From assembly GCA_902794835.1 (NCBI GenBank), contig CADBIO010000014.1, positions 3,513 through 43,366 on the forward strand: a stretch of 39,854 nucleotides of DNA. Direction: 5' to 3'. Position numbers and translations under genes: made by a program. Positions 33,175-39,854 of this stretch are shown in pieces. Each line of letters opens with the position of its first letter. Position 1 is the stretch's first letter. Below the pieces are notes generated by a model, which had not been told where the DNA came from, searched no databases, and worked only from the letters and a program-made list of their open reading frames with translations. This DNA is from an uncultured Erysipelotrichaceae bacterium (GTDB lineage Bacteria; Bacillota_I; Bacilli_A; RFN20; CAG-826).

Positions 33175-33873
33175 TTATTTCAATCCAATATAGGCTTTTT
33201 TAGCCAAAGCGTCTCTTGCCGCATTCTGTTCCGCCTCTTTTTTGGATTTTCCTTTTCCTTCGCCCAATTCGAAATTCTCGAAATAGGCACCCATCACAAA
33301 ATAATGGCCATCGGCATGGTCTTCTTCATCAATCAGGCGATAAGTGACGGCTTGTTTATAGTCCGCTTGCAACAATTCCTGAAGTTCGCTTTTCGGATTC
33401 TCGGAGACTTCGATTTTGCCGTTTTTGATGCGTTCGTAATAAAGCGAGATCAAAAATTCGTTGGCCACGTCAAATCCTTTGTCTAAATATAAAGCACCCG
33501 TGAAGGATTCAAAGATATCTTCCATCAAGGAAAGTGACTTCTTTGGGTCAGCCGTATAAGACGGGCCGACTTGGACATAATCACCTAAGCCAAGCTCTAA
33601 TCCTAACCCACCTTCGAATTCGGTGCGGATAAATTGAGATTTCAAGACAGAGAGATCTCCTTCTGACATTTCTGGATGAAGACGATAACAAAGTTGTCCG
33701 ACGACAAAGCCAACCAAAGAGTCACCTAAAAATTCCAATCTCTCATAATCGAAATGTTGCCCGGAGGTGTTGATTGCGTTATGGGAAGAATGGGTCAGAG
33801 CTTCTTCATAAAGCGTTTCGTTCTGGGTCTTGATGCCCATCTTTGTCAGAAGTTCTTTGATTGGTCGGCTCAT
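33175..33873 (-). CDS. rnc: Ribonuclease III
   Basis: Cuts double-stranded RNA, chiefly rRNA precursors. 232 residues: signature ERLEFLGDSLV (44-54), the second acidic cluster in LMEDIFESFTGALYLDKG (about 113-130), and a C-terminal dsRNA-binding domain (PKSELQELLQ, FELGEGKGKSKKEAEQNAAR). Only 2 bases separate it from plsX, with no good ribosome site, so coupling is likely. Confidence 0.97.
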   Translation of the reverse strand: MSRPIKELLTKMGIKTQNETLYEEALTHSSHNAINTSGQHFDYERLEFLGDSLVGFVVGQLCYRLHPEMSEGDLSVLKSQFIRTEFEGGLGLELGLGDYVQVGPSYTADPKKSLSLMEDIFESFTGALYLDKGFDVANEFLISLYYERIKNGKIEVSENPKSELQELLQADYKQAVTYRLIDEEDHADGHYFVMGAYFENFELGEGKGKSKKEAEQNAARDALAKKAYIGLK

Positions 33874-33875
33874 TG

Positions 33876-34862
33876 TTATTGTTCTGCTTCTTTGAATCCT
33901 TGGGCGATTTTCTCGGTAATTCCCGCCTCAATCATTCGATATTCGACTTCCATGGCACTGCGGAAAGAAACATCCGTGCTGTTGCCATGCGCTTTGACGG
34001 CAACGCCATTGACGCCAATCAACATGGCCCCGCCAACATTCTTTGGATCCAAAACGGCTTTAAGTTCTTTGATGGCGCCTTTGGCCAGCAAATAGCCCAT
34101 TTTGCGTTTGAAGTTCTTTTTGAACCCTTTTTTCATCAAACCCGACATCGCTTTAATTGCGCCTTCCGAAGATTTCAACATCACGTTACCTGTGAACCCA
34201 TCGGTGACAACGACATCGGCGGTGTCAGTAAAGACAGCGCTTCCCTCGGTGTTTCCCTGGAAATTGATTCGCTTGTCTTCCGAAAGAAGCTTGAAAGCCT
34301 CTTTTCCTTCTGGAGATCCTTTTCCTTCTTCTGTGCCGTTGGCTAAGAGTTTGACTTCTGGGTTTTCGAGCCCGAAAACCGCCTTGGCAAATAAAGTGCC
34401 CATAAAAGCAAACTGAGCCATTTCTTCTGGCGTGTTCTCATTGGAGGCGCCAACATCTAATAACGTCACGTACCCGCCTTTTTTAAGATTCGGGAAATTG
34501 GTGATCAAAGCCGGACGCAAAACGCCTGGGATTTTCTTCAATTTCAACGTGACAGCGCTCAAAAAAGCACCCGTCGCGCCAGCCGAAATGATGCCATCGG
34601 CTTTTTCGGCAAGGAAGGTATCGAGGGCAACTACCATCGAGGAAGTTTTCATGCGGAGCACTTCTAAAGCCCCCGCTGTCATTGGGACGACATCTCTAGC
34701 ATCCACGATGGTCGCAGCTTCTTTCAGGGGTTCTAATTCTTCTTGTTTCCCGACGGCGAAAATCTGGTAGTCGGGATGGTCTTTGTGAAATGTCAAAACC
34801 GCCCCAACGGTAGCTTGGGTGCCTAAATCGGAACCCATCATATCGACAACAATTTTTTTCAT
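33876..34862 (-). CDS. plsX: Phosphate acyltransferase PlsX
   Basis: Interconverts acyl-ACP and acyl-phosphate for glycerolipid synthesis by PlsY. 328 residues with the N-terminal VVDMMGSDLGTQATVGAVL, ISAGATGAFLSA and VGASNENTPEEMAQFAFMG motifs. GAGGAG lies 6 bases before the ATG at 34862. Usually followed by fabD, fabG and acpP; here rnc follows directly. Together with FakA further upstream it points to use of exogenous fatty acids. Confidence 0.97.
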   Translation of the reverse strand: MKKIVVDMMGSDLGTQATVGAVLTFHKDHPDYQIFAVGKQEELEPLKEAATIVDARDVVPMTAGALEVLRMKTSSMVVALDTFLAEKADGIISAGATGAFLSAVTLKLKKIPGVLRPALITNFPNLKKGGYVTLLDVGASNENTPEEMAQFAFMGTLFAKAVFGLENPEVKLLANGTEEGKGSPEGKEAFKLLSEDKRINFQGNTEGSAVFTDTADVVVTDGFTGNVMLKSSEGAIKAMSGLMKKGFKKNFKRKMGYLLAKGAIKELKAVLDPKNVGGAMLIGVNGVAVKAHGNSTDVSFRSAMEVEYRMIEAGITEKIAQGFKEAEQ

Positions 34863-34888
34863 ATCGTCTCCTCGTGACAAATTGCCTT

Positions 34889-34905
34889 CTCTAGTATAAC
34901 TAGAG
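34889..34905. promoter_or_regulatory. 17-bp palindrome over the probable plsX promoter
   Basis: CTCTAG-TATAA-CTAGAG is a perfect palindrome apart from its 5-base centre. The minus-strand -10 candidate TATACT (34898-34893) lies in it, about 30 bases before the plsX start. In Bacillus a FapR operator of the same length controls plsX, but this sequence shares only a TAGT..ACTA-like core with it, so the regulator is open. Confidence 0.5.
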
Positions 34906-34918
34906 GCCTATGATATTT

Positions 34919-36922
34919 CTAGGGTAAAAGGAAGGGGGTGTCTTCTTTCGTGACTTCTTGTAGAATGGCTTCGTTTTCATAGGCGTTCTGACGAGAAAGA
35001 ATTTCCGTGGCGTCATCTCTGGCACATTCAAAGATTTTGAAATCGTCGATGATGTTGAGGGTTAGGAAGTCAGGCAATCCCGATTGTTTGGTCCCGACAA
35101 TTTCCCCAGGACCACGAAGTCGCAAATCTTCCTCGGCGATTCTAAAGCCATCATTGGATTCGAGCAGAATCTTTAATTTCTCCTCATCTTCCGTTTCTGC
35201 GCTCCCTTTCTTATAAGCCATGATAAAGTGGGCCTTTGAGCCATCTCTTCCGATTCTCCCGCGCAACTGATGGAGAGAGGAAAGTGAGAAATGGGTCGGG
35301 GAATAGACAATCATCGTGTTGGCCGCTTTGACATCGATCCCCACTTCGATGAGAGACGTGGCCACCAGAATCGGGCATAAACCCGTTTTAAAGGCCAATG
35401 TAGCGACTTCTTTGCTTTCTTCATCCATTTTCCCGTGCATCATCGTAATTTTGCCAGGATAGCGTTTTTTGTATTCTTCCGCTACTCTGAGGACGGATGT
35501 CTCGGCCTCTTCTCCTCCTTCGATCTGGGGGACCACCACGAAAATGCGATGTTTTGAAGAGAGGGCCTCTTCGATGAGGGAATCGATTTTTTTGCTTTCC
35601 GGCGGCAAAATGGTAGTCGAAACATCTCTCGCCCCTGCAGGAAATTCGGTCAATGTCGAAACGTCCAAATCTCCATAAATGGTCAAAGTCAAAGTCCTTG
35701 GGATTGGCGTGGCAGACATCATCAATAAATCGGCATGTTCTCCTTTTCCGACCAGCAACGTTCTCTGATTAACCCCGAATTTATGTTGCTCATCGATAAT
35801 AGCCAAACCAAGATAGGCATACTTGACGGATTTGGAAAAAAGAGCGTGGGTGCCCACCACAACATCCAAAGTTCCGTCTTCTAAATCCCGCATCACGGCG
35901 TGTTTTTCAGAAGCGCTCATTGCCCCGACTAAAAGGCCAAGATTGACATTTGTTCCTTCGAAAATGGCTTTTAGATTTTCGTAATGCTGTCTGGCCAAAG
36001 TGTCCGTAGGCGCCATGATCGCGGTTTGTTCGCTTCGAAGATGATTAGCAAAAGCGCATAAGGCGGCAACAAGAGTTTTTCCCGTGCCCACATCTCCTTG
36101 CAAAAGTCGATACATGACCCGTTCGGAATCCATATCGGAAAGACATTCTTGAAAGGCTTTTCTCTGATCTTTGGTTGGGGGATAAGGCAAACTTTTGATG
36201 AACCGTTCTAAAAGGGTTCGGTCGATCTTTCTTCGCCAATCTTTTCTTAGAGCGCGATTCTCCCCTCGGACAAGTTGATTCTTTAAAGAGAATTCCAAGG
36301 CTTCCTCATATTTAAGGACACGCATCCCTTGATGAATCTCCTCTTTGCTGTTGGGGAAATGAACATATTTATAAGCGTTCCAGCGAGATTCAAGGCGATA
36401 TTTCTGGCGATAAGTTTCAGGAATAACCTCTTTCAATTCATGCTCCAGAGAAAGAAGAGAACGTTTCACCAAAGCCTGAAAGACGTGATTTTGGATGTTG
36501 TTTGGCAAGGAATAGATCGGTTTTAAAGAATTTGCCTTTTCCACTTTGCCTTTCAAAAGCTTCGATAAGGTGATTTTGTTTCTTTTCGCGTCAAAATAGC
36601 CAACCAAGGTAAAAAAATCTGTGGTGTTTAGATAATGCGAAAGGTAGGTCTGATTCCAAGCCTCAATTTCAAAAACGAAAGAGGACGTGGTCTCAAAAGT
36701 GAAACGATAAAGAGTTCGATGGGAAAAACGAAGGGGGCGTGGCAAAGCTCCGCTTAATTTTCCATAAAGGACCACGCGTTCTTTATGTTGGTAAAGCCCT
36801 CTGGCAGGAGAATAAGTGAAATCTTCATATCTCCGTGGCAAATGGCGGAGGACGTCCATCGGGGTTTGAATGCCGATGGATTTCAAGGCTTCGTTGAATG
36901 CTTTCGACTTAGATAATGCCAT
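34919..36922 (-). CDS. recG: ATP-dependent DNA helicase RecG
   Basis: Branch-migrates and remodels stalled replication forks. 667 residues: N-terminal wedge/OB domain (about 30-180), Walker A GDVGTGKT (276-283), DEQHKFGVNQR (motif II), MSATPIPRTL (motif III), and the C-terminal helicase half with LRGRIGRDGSKA. I start it at the ATG at 36922, where TAAAAT ends 7 bases upstream and no Shine-Dalgarno site exists; an earlier in-frame start would precede that promoter. It is separated from fakA by a terminator and from plsX by 56 bases with a palindrome. Confidence 0.96.
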   Translation of the reverse strand: MALSKSKAFNEALKSIGIQTPMDVLRHLPRRYEDFTYSPARGLYQHKERVVLYGKLSGALPRPLRFSHRTLYRFTFETTSSFVFEIEAWNQTYLSHYLNTTDFFTLVGYFDAKRNKITLSKLLKGKVEKANSLKPIYSLPNNIQNHVFQALVKRSLLSLEHELKEVIPETYRQKYRLESRWNAYKYVHFPNSKEEIHQGMRVLKYEEALEFSLKNQLVRGENRALRKDWRRKIDRTLLERFIKSLPYPPTKDQRKAFQECLSDMDSERVMYRLLQGDVGTGKTLVAALCAFANHLRSEQTAIMAPTDTLARQHYENLKAIFEGTNVNLGLLVGAMSASEKHAVMRDLEDGTLDVVVGTHALFSKSVKYAYLGLAIIDEQHKFGVNQRTLLVGKGEHADLLMMSATPIPRTLTLTIYGDLDVSTLTEFPAGARDVSTTILPPESKKIDSLIEEALSSKHRIFVVVPQIEGGEEAETSVLRVAEEYKKRYPGKITMMHGKMDEESKEVATLAFKTGLCPILVATSLIEVGIDVKAANTMIVYSPTHFSLSSLHQLRGRIGRDGSKAHFIMAYKKGSAETEDEEKLKILLESNDGFRIAEEDLRLRGPGEIVGTKQSGLPDFLTLNIIDDFKIFECARDDATEILSRQNAYENEAILQEVTKEDTPFLLP

Positions 36923-36929
36923 TAATGGT

Positions 36930-36938
36930 ATTTTACCA
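36930..36938 (-). promoter_or_regulatory. Extended -10 promoter of recG, 7 bases from the ATG
   Basis: Minus strand TGGTAAAAT: an extended -10 with TAAAAT at 36935-36930, then ACCATTA and the ATG. No convincing -35. Leaderless transcription is predicted. Confidence 0.6.
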
Positions 36939-36971
36939 TCATTAAAGAAAGAACTTGAGATTTTGGCATCG

Positions 36972-36999
36972 AAAAAGCCCACTTTGTAGGATGGGCTTT
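36972..36999 (-). terminator. Rho-independent terminator after fakA
   Basis: Minus-strand stem AAAGCCCA/TGGGCTTT (36999-36992 with 36981-36974), 10-base loop, then TTCG. It lies 12 bases after the fakA stop. The two T residues of the tail are extended by the T-rich end of the stem itself. Confidence 0.8.
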
Positions 37000-37011
37000 G
37001 AAGGATGGTTT

Positions 37012-38742
37012 TTATTCAGCTCCGACCAAGAAACTATAAATTGGCTGACCGCCGCTAGACATATTGATCTCAATGTCTGGGTATGATTGTTGGAGAGCTT
37101 CGTTAAGGATGGAGATATCTCTTTCTTTGATATCTGCCCCGGCGATGATGGTCAAAACAGCAACATCGGGGGTGGCCATCGATTCAACCAATGCCTTTAA
37201 GGCATCGATTTTATCTGGCACGCAGGCAACGACTTTCTTATCATCGCGCATTGCCATGTAATAATCTTTGGTGATATGCACTCCACCGATATCGGTGTCT
37301 TTGATCGCATAAGTAATGGAGCCGGAAGTGACGCTTTTTAAAGCGGCTTTCATGCTTTCATAAACTTCATCCGGATCCCGATCTGGGGTGAATTGCATCA
37401 AGGCGTTCAATCCCTGAGGGATGCTCTTGGATGGAATCACACAAGGATGAATTTCAGGATCTTCCACCATCACATCGCAAGCCTGGGTGGCCGCCAAAAC
37501 GATGTTGGAGTTGTTCGGAAGGATGAAGACATTTCTTGCGTGGGTTTTCTTAATGGCTTCTAAGAAATCTTGAGTGGATGGGTTCATGGTCTGACCGCCA
37601 GAAACAATGACATCGACTCCTAGCTCTCGGAACATCTCATCTAAGCCTTCGCCAGAAGAGACGGCAATCAAGCCGAATTCTTTTAACGGCGTGTTCATAG
37701 CGGCGGCCGCTTCTTTCTCCGCTTTTGCCCGGGCGATATTGCCAGCCATGTCAGTTGCATTTTGGCCATGCTCGATATTGTGATGCTCTTCCGACATATT
37801 CTCGATGGTGATGGTCAAGAATTCGCCATATTGTTGAGCATAATTAAGCATCATGCCTGGCGTTAAGGTGTGGACGTGGACTTTGACTAAATCATCGTCA
37901 CGAACCAAGACCAAAGATTTCCCGTGATTGGCGAGGAAATTTTTGAATTTTTCTTCATTGAAAGGCTTTTTGCCCTCCTCGGTATTTCCAAGGCGGATCA
38001 ACAACTGGGTGCAATAACCATAGCCCTCTTCGGATTCGGAAAGCTGGGCTCCGGCATATTTTCCTGTCGAGGTTGAAAGAACGTTAGATACCGCTTCTCC
38101 CTCAGCCAGATTCTCATTGCGTTCAACGAATTTTCCCTTGGCGGCTTTGGCCATGCCTTCGATGATCACGGTTAAACCGGCACCGCCAGAATCAACGACG
38201 CCAACCTGTTTCAAGACAGGAAGGAGATCAGGGGTGTGCTTCAAGGATTTATTCGCTTCTTTCAAAAGAAGATCTAAGGCCATTTCAATCGTGGAGACGG
38301 TCTTGATTTTTTCACTTAATGCGGCGCTTGCCTCACGAATGACGGTTAAAATCGTTCCCTCGACAGGCGTTTTAACGGCCTTATAGGCGATTTCTTTGCC
38401 TTTGCTAAATGCCGTGGATAAATCTTTTGGGGATAAGACGTTCTTCCCTTTGCAAGCTTCAGAAAAGCCTTTGAAAATCTGGGAAGTGATGACGCCAGAA
38501 TTTCCTCTCGCCCCCATCATTAAGCCTCTGGCGAAAAGATGGGAAATCGTTTCTACTGATTCATCATTGTTGTTTTGGATTTCTTTGGAACCCGACGTTA
38601 AGGTGAGGTTCATATTCATTCCGGTGTCGCCATCAGGAACCGGGAAAACGTTCAATTGGTCGATTTCCGGATAGTGATTATAGAGATTATTGGCGCCCGA
38701 TAAGAATAGTTGCTTTAATTCTTGTCCGTTGATATGTTTCAT
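37012..38742 (-). CDS. fakA: Fatty acid kinase subunit FakA (DAK2/DhaL-like)
   Basis: The ATP-binding subunit that phosphorylates FakB-bound fatty acids, feeding exogenous acyl chains to PlsX and PlsY. 576 residues: N-terminal DhaL domain with NVFPVPDGDTGMNMNLTLTS and GARGNSGVITSQIFKGF, a middle domain with YGYCTQLLIRL and KVHVHTLTPG, and a C-terminal domain with GGQTMNPSTQDFLEAI and LPNNSNI that contacts FakB. Length and order fit YloV/FakA. Follows asp23 after 5 bases. No fakB gene is in the window. Confidence 0.95.
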   Translation of the reverse strand: MKHINGQELKQLFLSGANNLYNHYPEIDQLNVFPVPDGDTGMNMNLTLTSGSKEIQNNNDESVETISHLFARGLMMGARGNSGVITSQIFKGFSEACKGKNVLSPKDLSTAFSKGKEIAYKAVKTPVEGTILTVIREASAALSEKIKTVSTIEMALDLLLKEANKSLKHTPDLLPVLKQVGVVDSGGAGLTVIIEGMAKAAKGKFVERNENLAEGEAVSNVLSTSTGKYAGAQLSESEEGYGYCTQLLIRLGNTEEGKKPFNEEKFKNFLANHGKSLVLVRDDDLVKVHVHTLTPGMMLNYAQQYGEFLTITIENMSEEHHNIEHGQNATDMAGNIARAKAEKEAAAAMNTPLKEFGLIAVSSGEGLDEMFRELGVDVIVSGGQTMNPSTQDFLEAIKKTHARNVFILPNNSNIVLAATQACDVMVEDPEIHPCVIPSKSIPQGLNALMQFTPDRDPDEVYESMKAALKSVTSGSITYAIKDTDIGGVHITKDYYMAMRDDKKVVACVPDKIDALKALVESMATPDVAVLTIIAGADIKERDISILNEALQQSYPDIEINMSSGGQPIYSFLVGAE

Positions 38743-38747
38743 TTTGA

Positions 38748-39119
38748 TTACTCAATTTCTTGCACGTCTTGGATGAAGACGTTGACTTTCCAGAAGTCGA
38801 TCGGGAAGGTTTTTTTCAAATCGTAGGCGATCTTCTTTTGGACTTCCATGACGACTTCGGTCAATTTCACACCATAGGCGACGACGATATAGACATCAAC
38901 CTGGTAACCTTTTTTGGCTTTTAAGCAATAAACTCCCTTGACGTAGTCTCTTTTCTTAAGGAGCTTATTGACTCCTTCAGAGATGGCGCTGGTGAGCGTG
39001 TTTTTGGCAACAAGGCCCATCACTCCATAGCAGGAAGTCGCGGCTTCTCCGGCGACTTGCGCAATTGCGTCTTCGGAGATTTTGATCTCCCCGTATTTGG
39101 TTTTCTTTGCTACTGCCAT
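38748..39119 (-). CDS. asp23: Asp23/Gls24 family envelope stress protein
   Basis: 123 residues: the YGEIKISEDAIAQVAGEAAT start and VDVYIVVAYGVKLTEVVMEV core define the Asp23/Gls24 family (YloU-like copy next to fakA). The first gene of a two-gene operon, as in most Firmicutes, where rpmB normally lies upstream; here the rRNA operon does. No ribosome site precedes the ATG and its leader of about 27 bases contains a small hairpin. Confidence 0.93.
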   Translation of the reverse strand: MAVAKKTKYGEIKISEDAIAQVAGEAATSCYGVMGLVAKNTLTSAISEGVNKLLKKRDYVKGVYCLKAKKGYQVDVYIVVAYGVKLTEVVMEVQKKIAYDLKKTFPIDFWKVNVFIQDVQEIE

Positions 39120-39150
39120 AAGTCTAAAAAACGCTTAATAAAGCCTAGGT

Positions 39151-39179
39151 ATTATCGCACACTTGAATGGGATATGCAA
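39151..39179 (-). promoter_or_regulatory. Promoter of asp23-fakA
   Basis: Minus strand TTGCAT (39179-39174), 17-base spacer ending TGC, GATAAT (39156-39151): a -35 plus extended -10. The transcript then has GCTT-TATT-AAGC followed by GTTTTTT (39142-39126), a small terminator-like hairpin just before the ATG that could attenuate expression. Confidence 0.7.
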
Positions 39180-39232
39180 ATGAGCCATTAACCTATGGTT
39201 AAAGGTTGAACATTTTGCTTCTTTTGCCAAAG

Positions 39233-39254
39233 AAAAAAGGGGTCAAAAGACCCC
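39233..39254 (-). terminator. Rho-independent terminator of the rRNA operon
   Basis: Minus-strand stem GGGGTC/GACCCC with loop TTTT (39254-39239), then six T residues. It lies about 14 bases after the 5S gene and ends the 23S-5S transcript. A further palindrome TTAACC-TAT-GGTTAA follows at 39188-39202. Confidence 0.95.
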
Positions 39255-39267
39255 ATAAAAGAAAAAG

Positions 39268-39383
39268 CCCAGCAGCGCGCTATCTTTGCTGGCCTTTCGA
39301 GCCATACTATTTTCGCCACTACGGTGCTTAACTTCTGTGTTCGGGATGGGAACAGGTGTGACCACCGTGCCATCGCCACCAGA
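39268..39383 (-). rRNA. 5S ribosomal RNA
   Basis: About 116 bases. The minus strand shows TCTGGTGGCGATGGC at the 5' end, the conserved loop region CACACCTGTTCCCATCCCG and GAACACAGAAGTTAAGCACC, and a 3' end CGCTGCTGG that pairs with the 5' end (9 pairs, several G-U). The exact ends are estimated from this helix. Confidence 0.95.
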
Positions 39384-39502
39384 CTTTTTCTTGTACTCAA
39401 TGTTCTTTGAATACCGGATACTACTATATCATATTCTTTCAATCAATTGTTATAAATCTAAGCGACTTAGCTTACTCATTCTAAAATTAGAAATTAGTGA
39501 AA
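39384..39502. other. 23S-5S internal spacer
   Basis: 119 AT-rich bases between the rRNA genes. A small palindrome CTAAG-CGA-CTTAG (39458-39470) could help precursor processing. There is no tRNA gene in the spacer. Confidence 0.6.
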
Positions 39503-39854
39503 TTAAGTCCTCGAGCTATTAGTATTAGTCTCCTCAACGCCTTACAACGCTTACAGATCTAACCTATCAACCTCCTGACATTGGAGGGCTCTTACTTCTT
39601 TCGAATGGGATGTCTCATCTTAGGGCGAGCTTCATGCTTATATGCTTTCAGCATTTATCTCTTCCGAGGGTAGCTACCCGGCCATGCCGCTGGCGCGACA
39701 ACCGATATACCAGTGCCTCGTTAATCCCGGTCCTCTCGTACTAGGGACTAGACCCTTCAAACATCCTACGCCCACGACAGATAGGGACCAAACTGTCTCA
39801 CGACGTTTTGAACCCAGCTCGCGTACCACTTTAATTGGCGAACAGCCAAACCCT
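39503..39854 (-). rRNA. 23S ribosomal RNA, 3' end only
   Basis: About 350 bases of the 3' end of 23S rRNA. The minus strand contains the sarcin-ricin region (AGTACGAGAGGACCGGGATT), the A-rich CGTCGTGAGACAGTTTGGTC segment, and the terminal GCTCGAGGACTTAA. The gene continues past the window edge; the 3' end at about 39503 is estimated from the usual terminal helix. Confidence 0.97.

Overview
This is a chromosomal window from a low-to-medium GC, monoderm bacterium of the Bacillota, most likely class Bacilli. The evidence is a Gram-positive PolC replicase, TrmFO, RbgA, YlxM beside Ffh, an Asp23/FakA pair, and a gene order that follows the Bacillus-type run asp23-fakA-recG-plsX-rnc-ftsY-ylxM-ffh-rpsP-khpA-rimM-trmD-rplS-rbgA-rnhB-dprA-topA-trmFO-xerC-rpsB-tsf-pyrH-frr-uppS-cdsA-dxr-rseP-polC. 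UGA is used as a stop codon. The BspA-like repeat protein and the simplified operons would suit an uncultured gut or host-associated lineage near Erysipelotrichia or Mollicutes, but that placement is inference.

Layout. Positions 1-4900 are an AT-rich accessory region: paired terminal-type repeats resembling an IS21-family end, gene fragments, a secreted protein with two cysteine-peptidase-like regions coupled to a lipoprotein, and a small decaying cluster of regulator-like genes behind a palindromic promoter. Two minus-strand tRNA genes, Arg(CCU) and Pro(CGG), separate this from the core. From 5465 to 39119 nearly everything is core housekeeping on the minus strand, in short operons: uppS-cdsA-dxr-rseP-polC; pyrH-frr; rpsB-tsf; topA-trmFO-xerC; lepB-rbgA-rnhB-dprA; rplS; plsX-rnc-ftsY-ylxM-ffh; recG; asp23-fakA. 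The window closes with a 5S rRNA gene and the 3' end of a 23S rRNA gene, both minus strand.

Departures from the usual order. The rpsP-khpA-rimM-trmD block is inverted (plus strand), with an unknown multi-pass membrane protein beside it. A BspA-like protein gene sits between frr and uppS on the plus strand. The genes normally found between plsX and rnc (fabD, fabG, acpP), smc, and the hslUV-codY group are missing from their usual places.

How the genes work together. The window covers translation (S2, S16, L19, EF-Ts, RRF, RimM, TrmD, TrmFO, KhpA, RbgA), membrane targeting and secretion (Ffh, FtsY, YlxM, LepB, RseP), envelope precursor and lipid synthesis (Dxr, UppS, CdsA, PlsX, FakA), and DNA replication and repair (PolC, TopA, RecG, DprA, RNase HII, XerC-like).

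The most notable signal found is a promoter architecture. Several transcription units whose first gene lacks a Shine-Dalgarno sequence have a -10 hexamer ending 7 bases before the ATG (uppS, lepB, recG, the BspA-like gene, the small gene at 4874) or 9 bases before it (pyrH). This predicts leaderless mRNAs. Most other genes whose start region I examined carry GGAGG-type sites.
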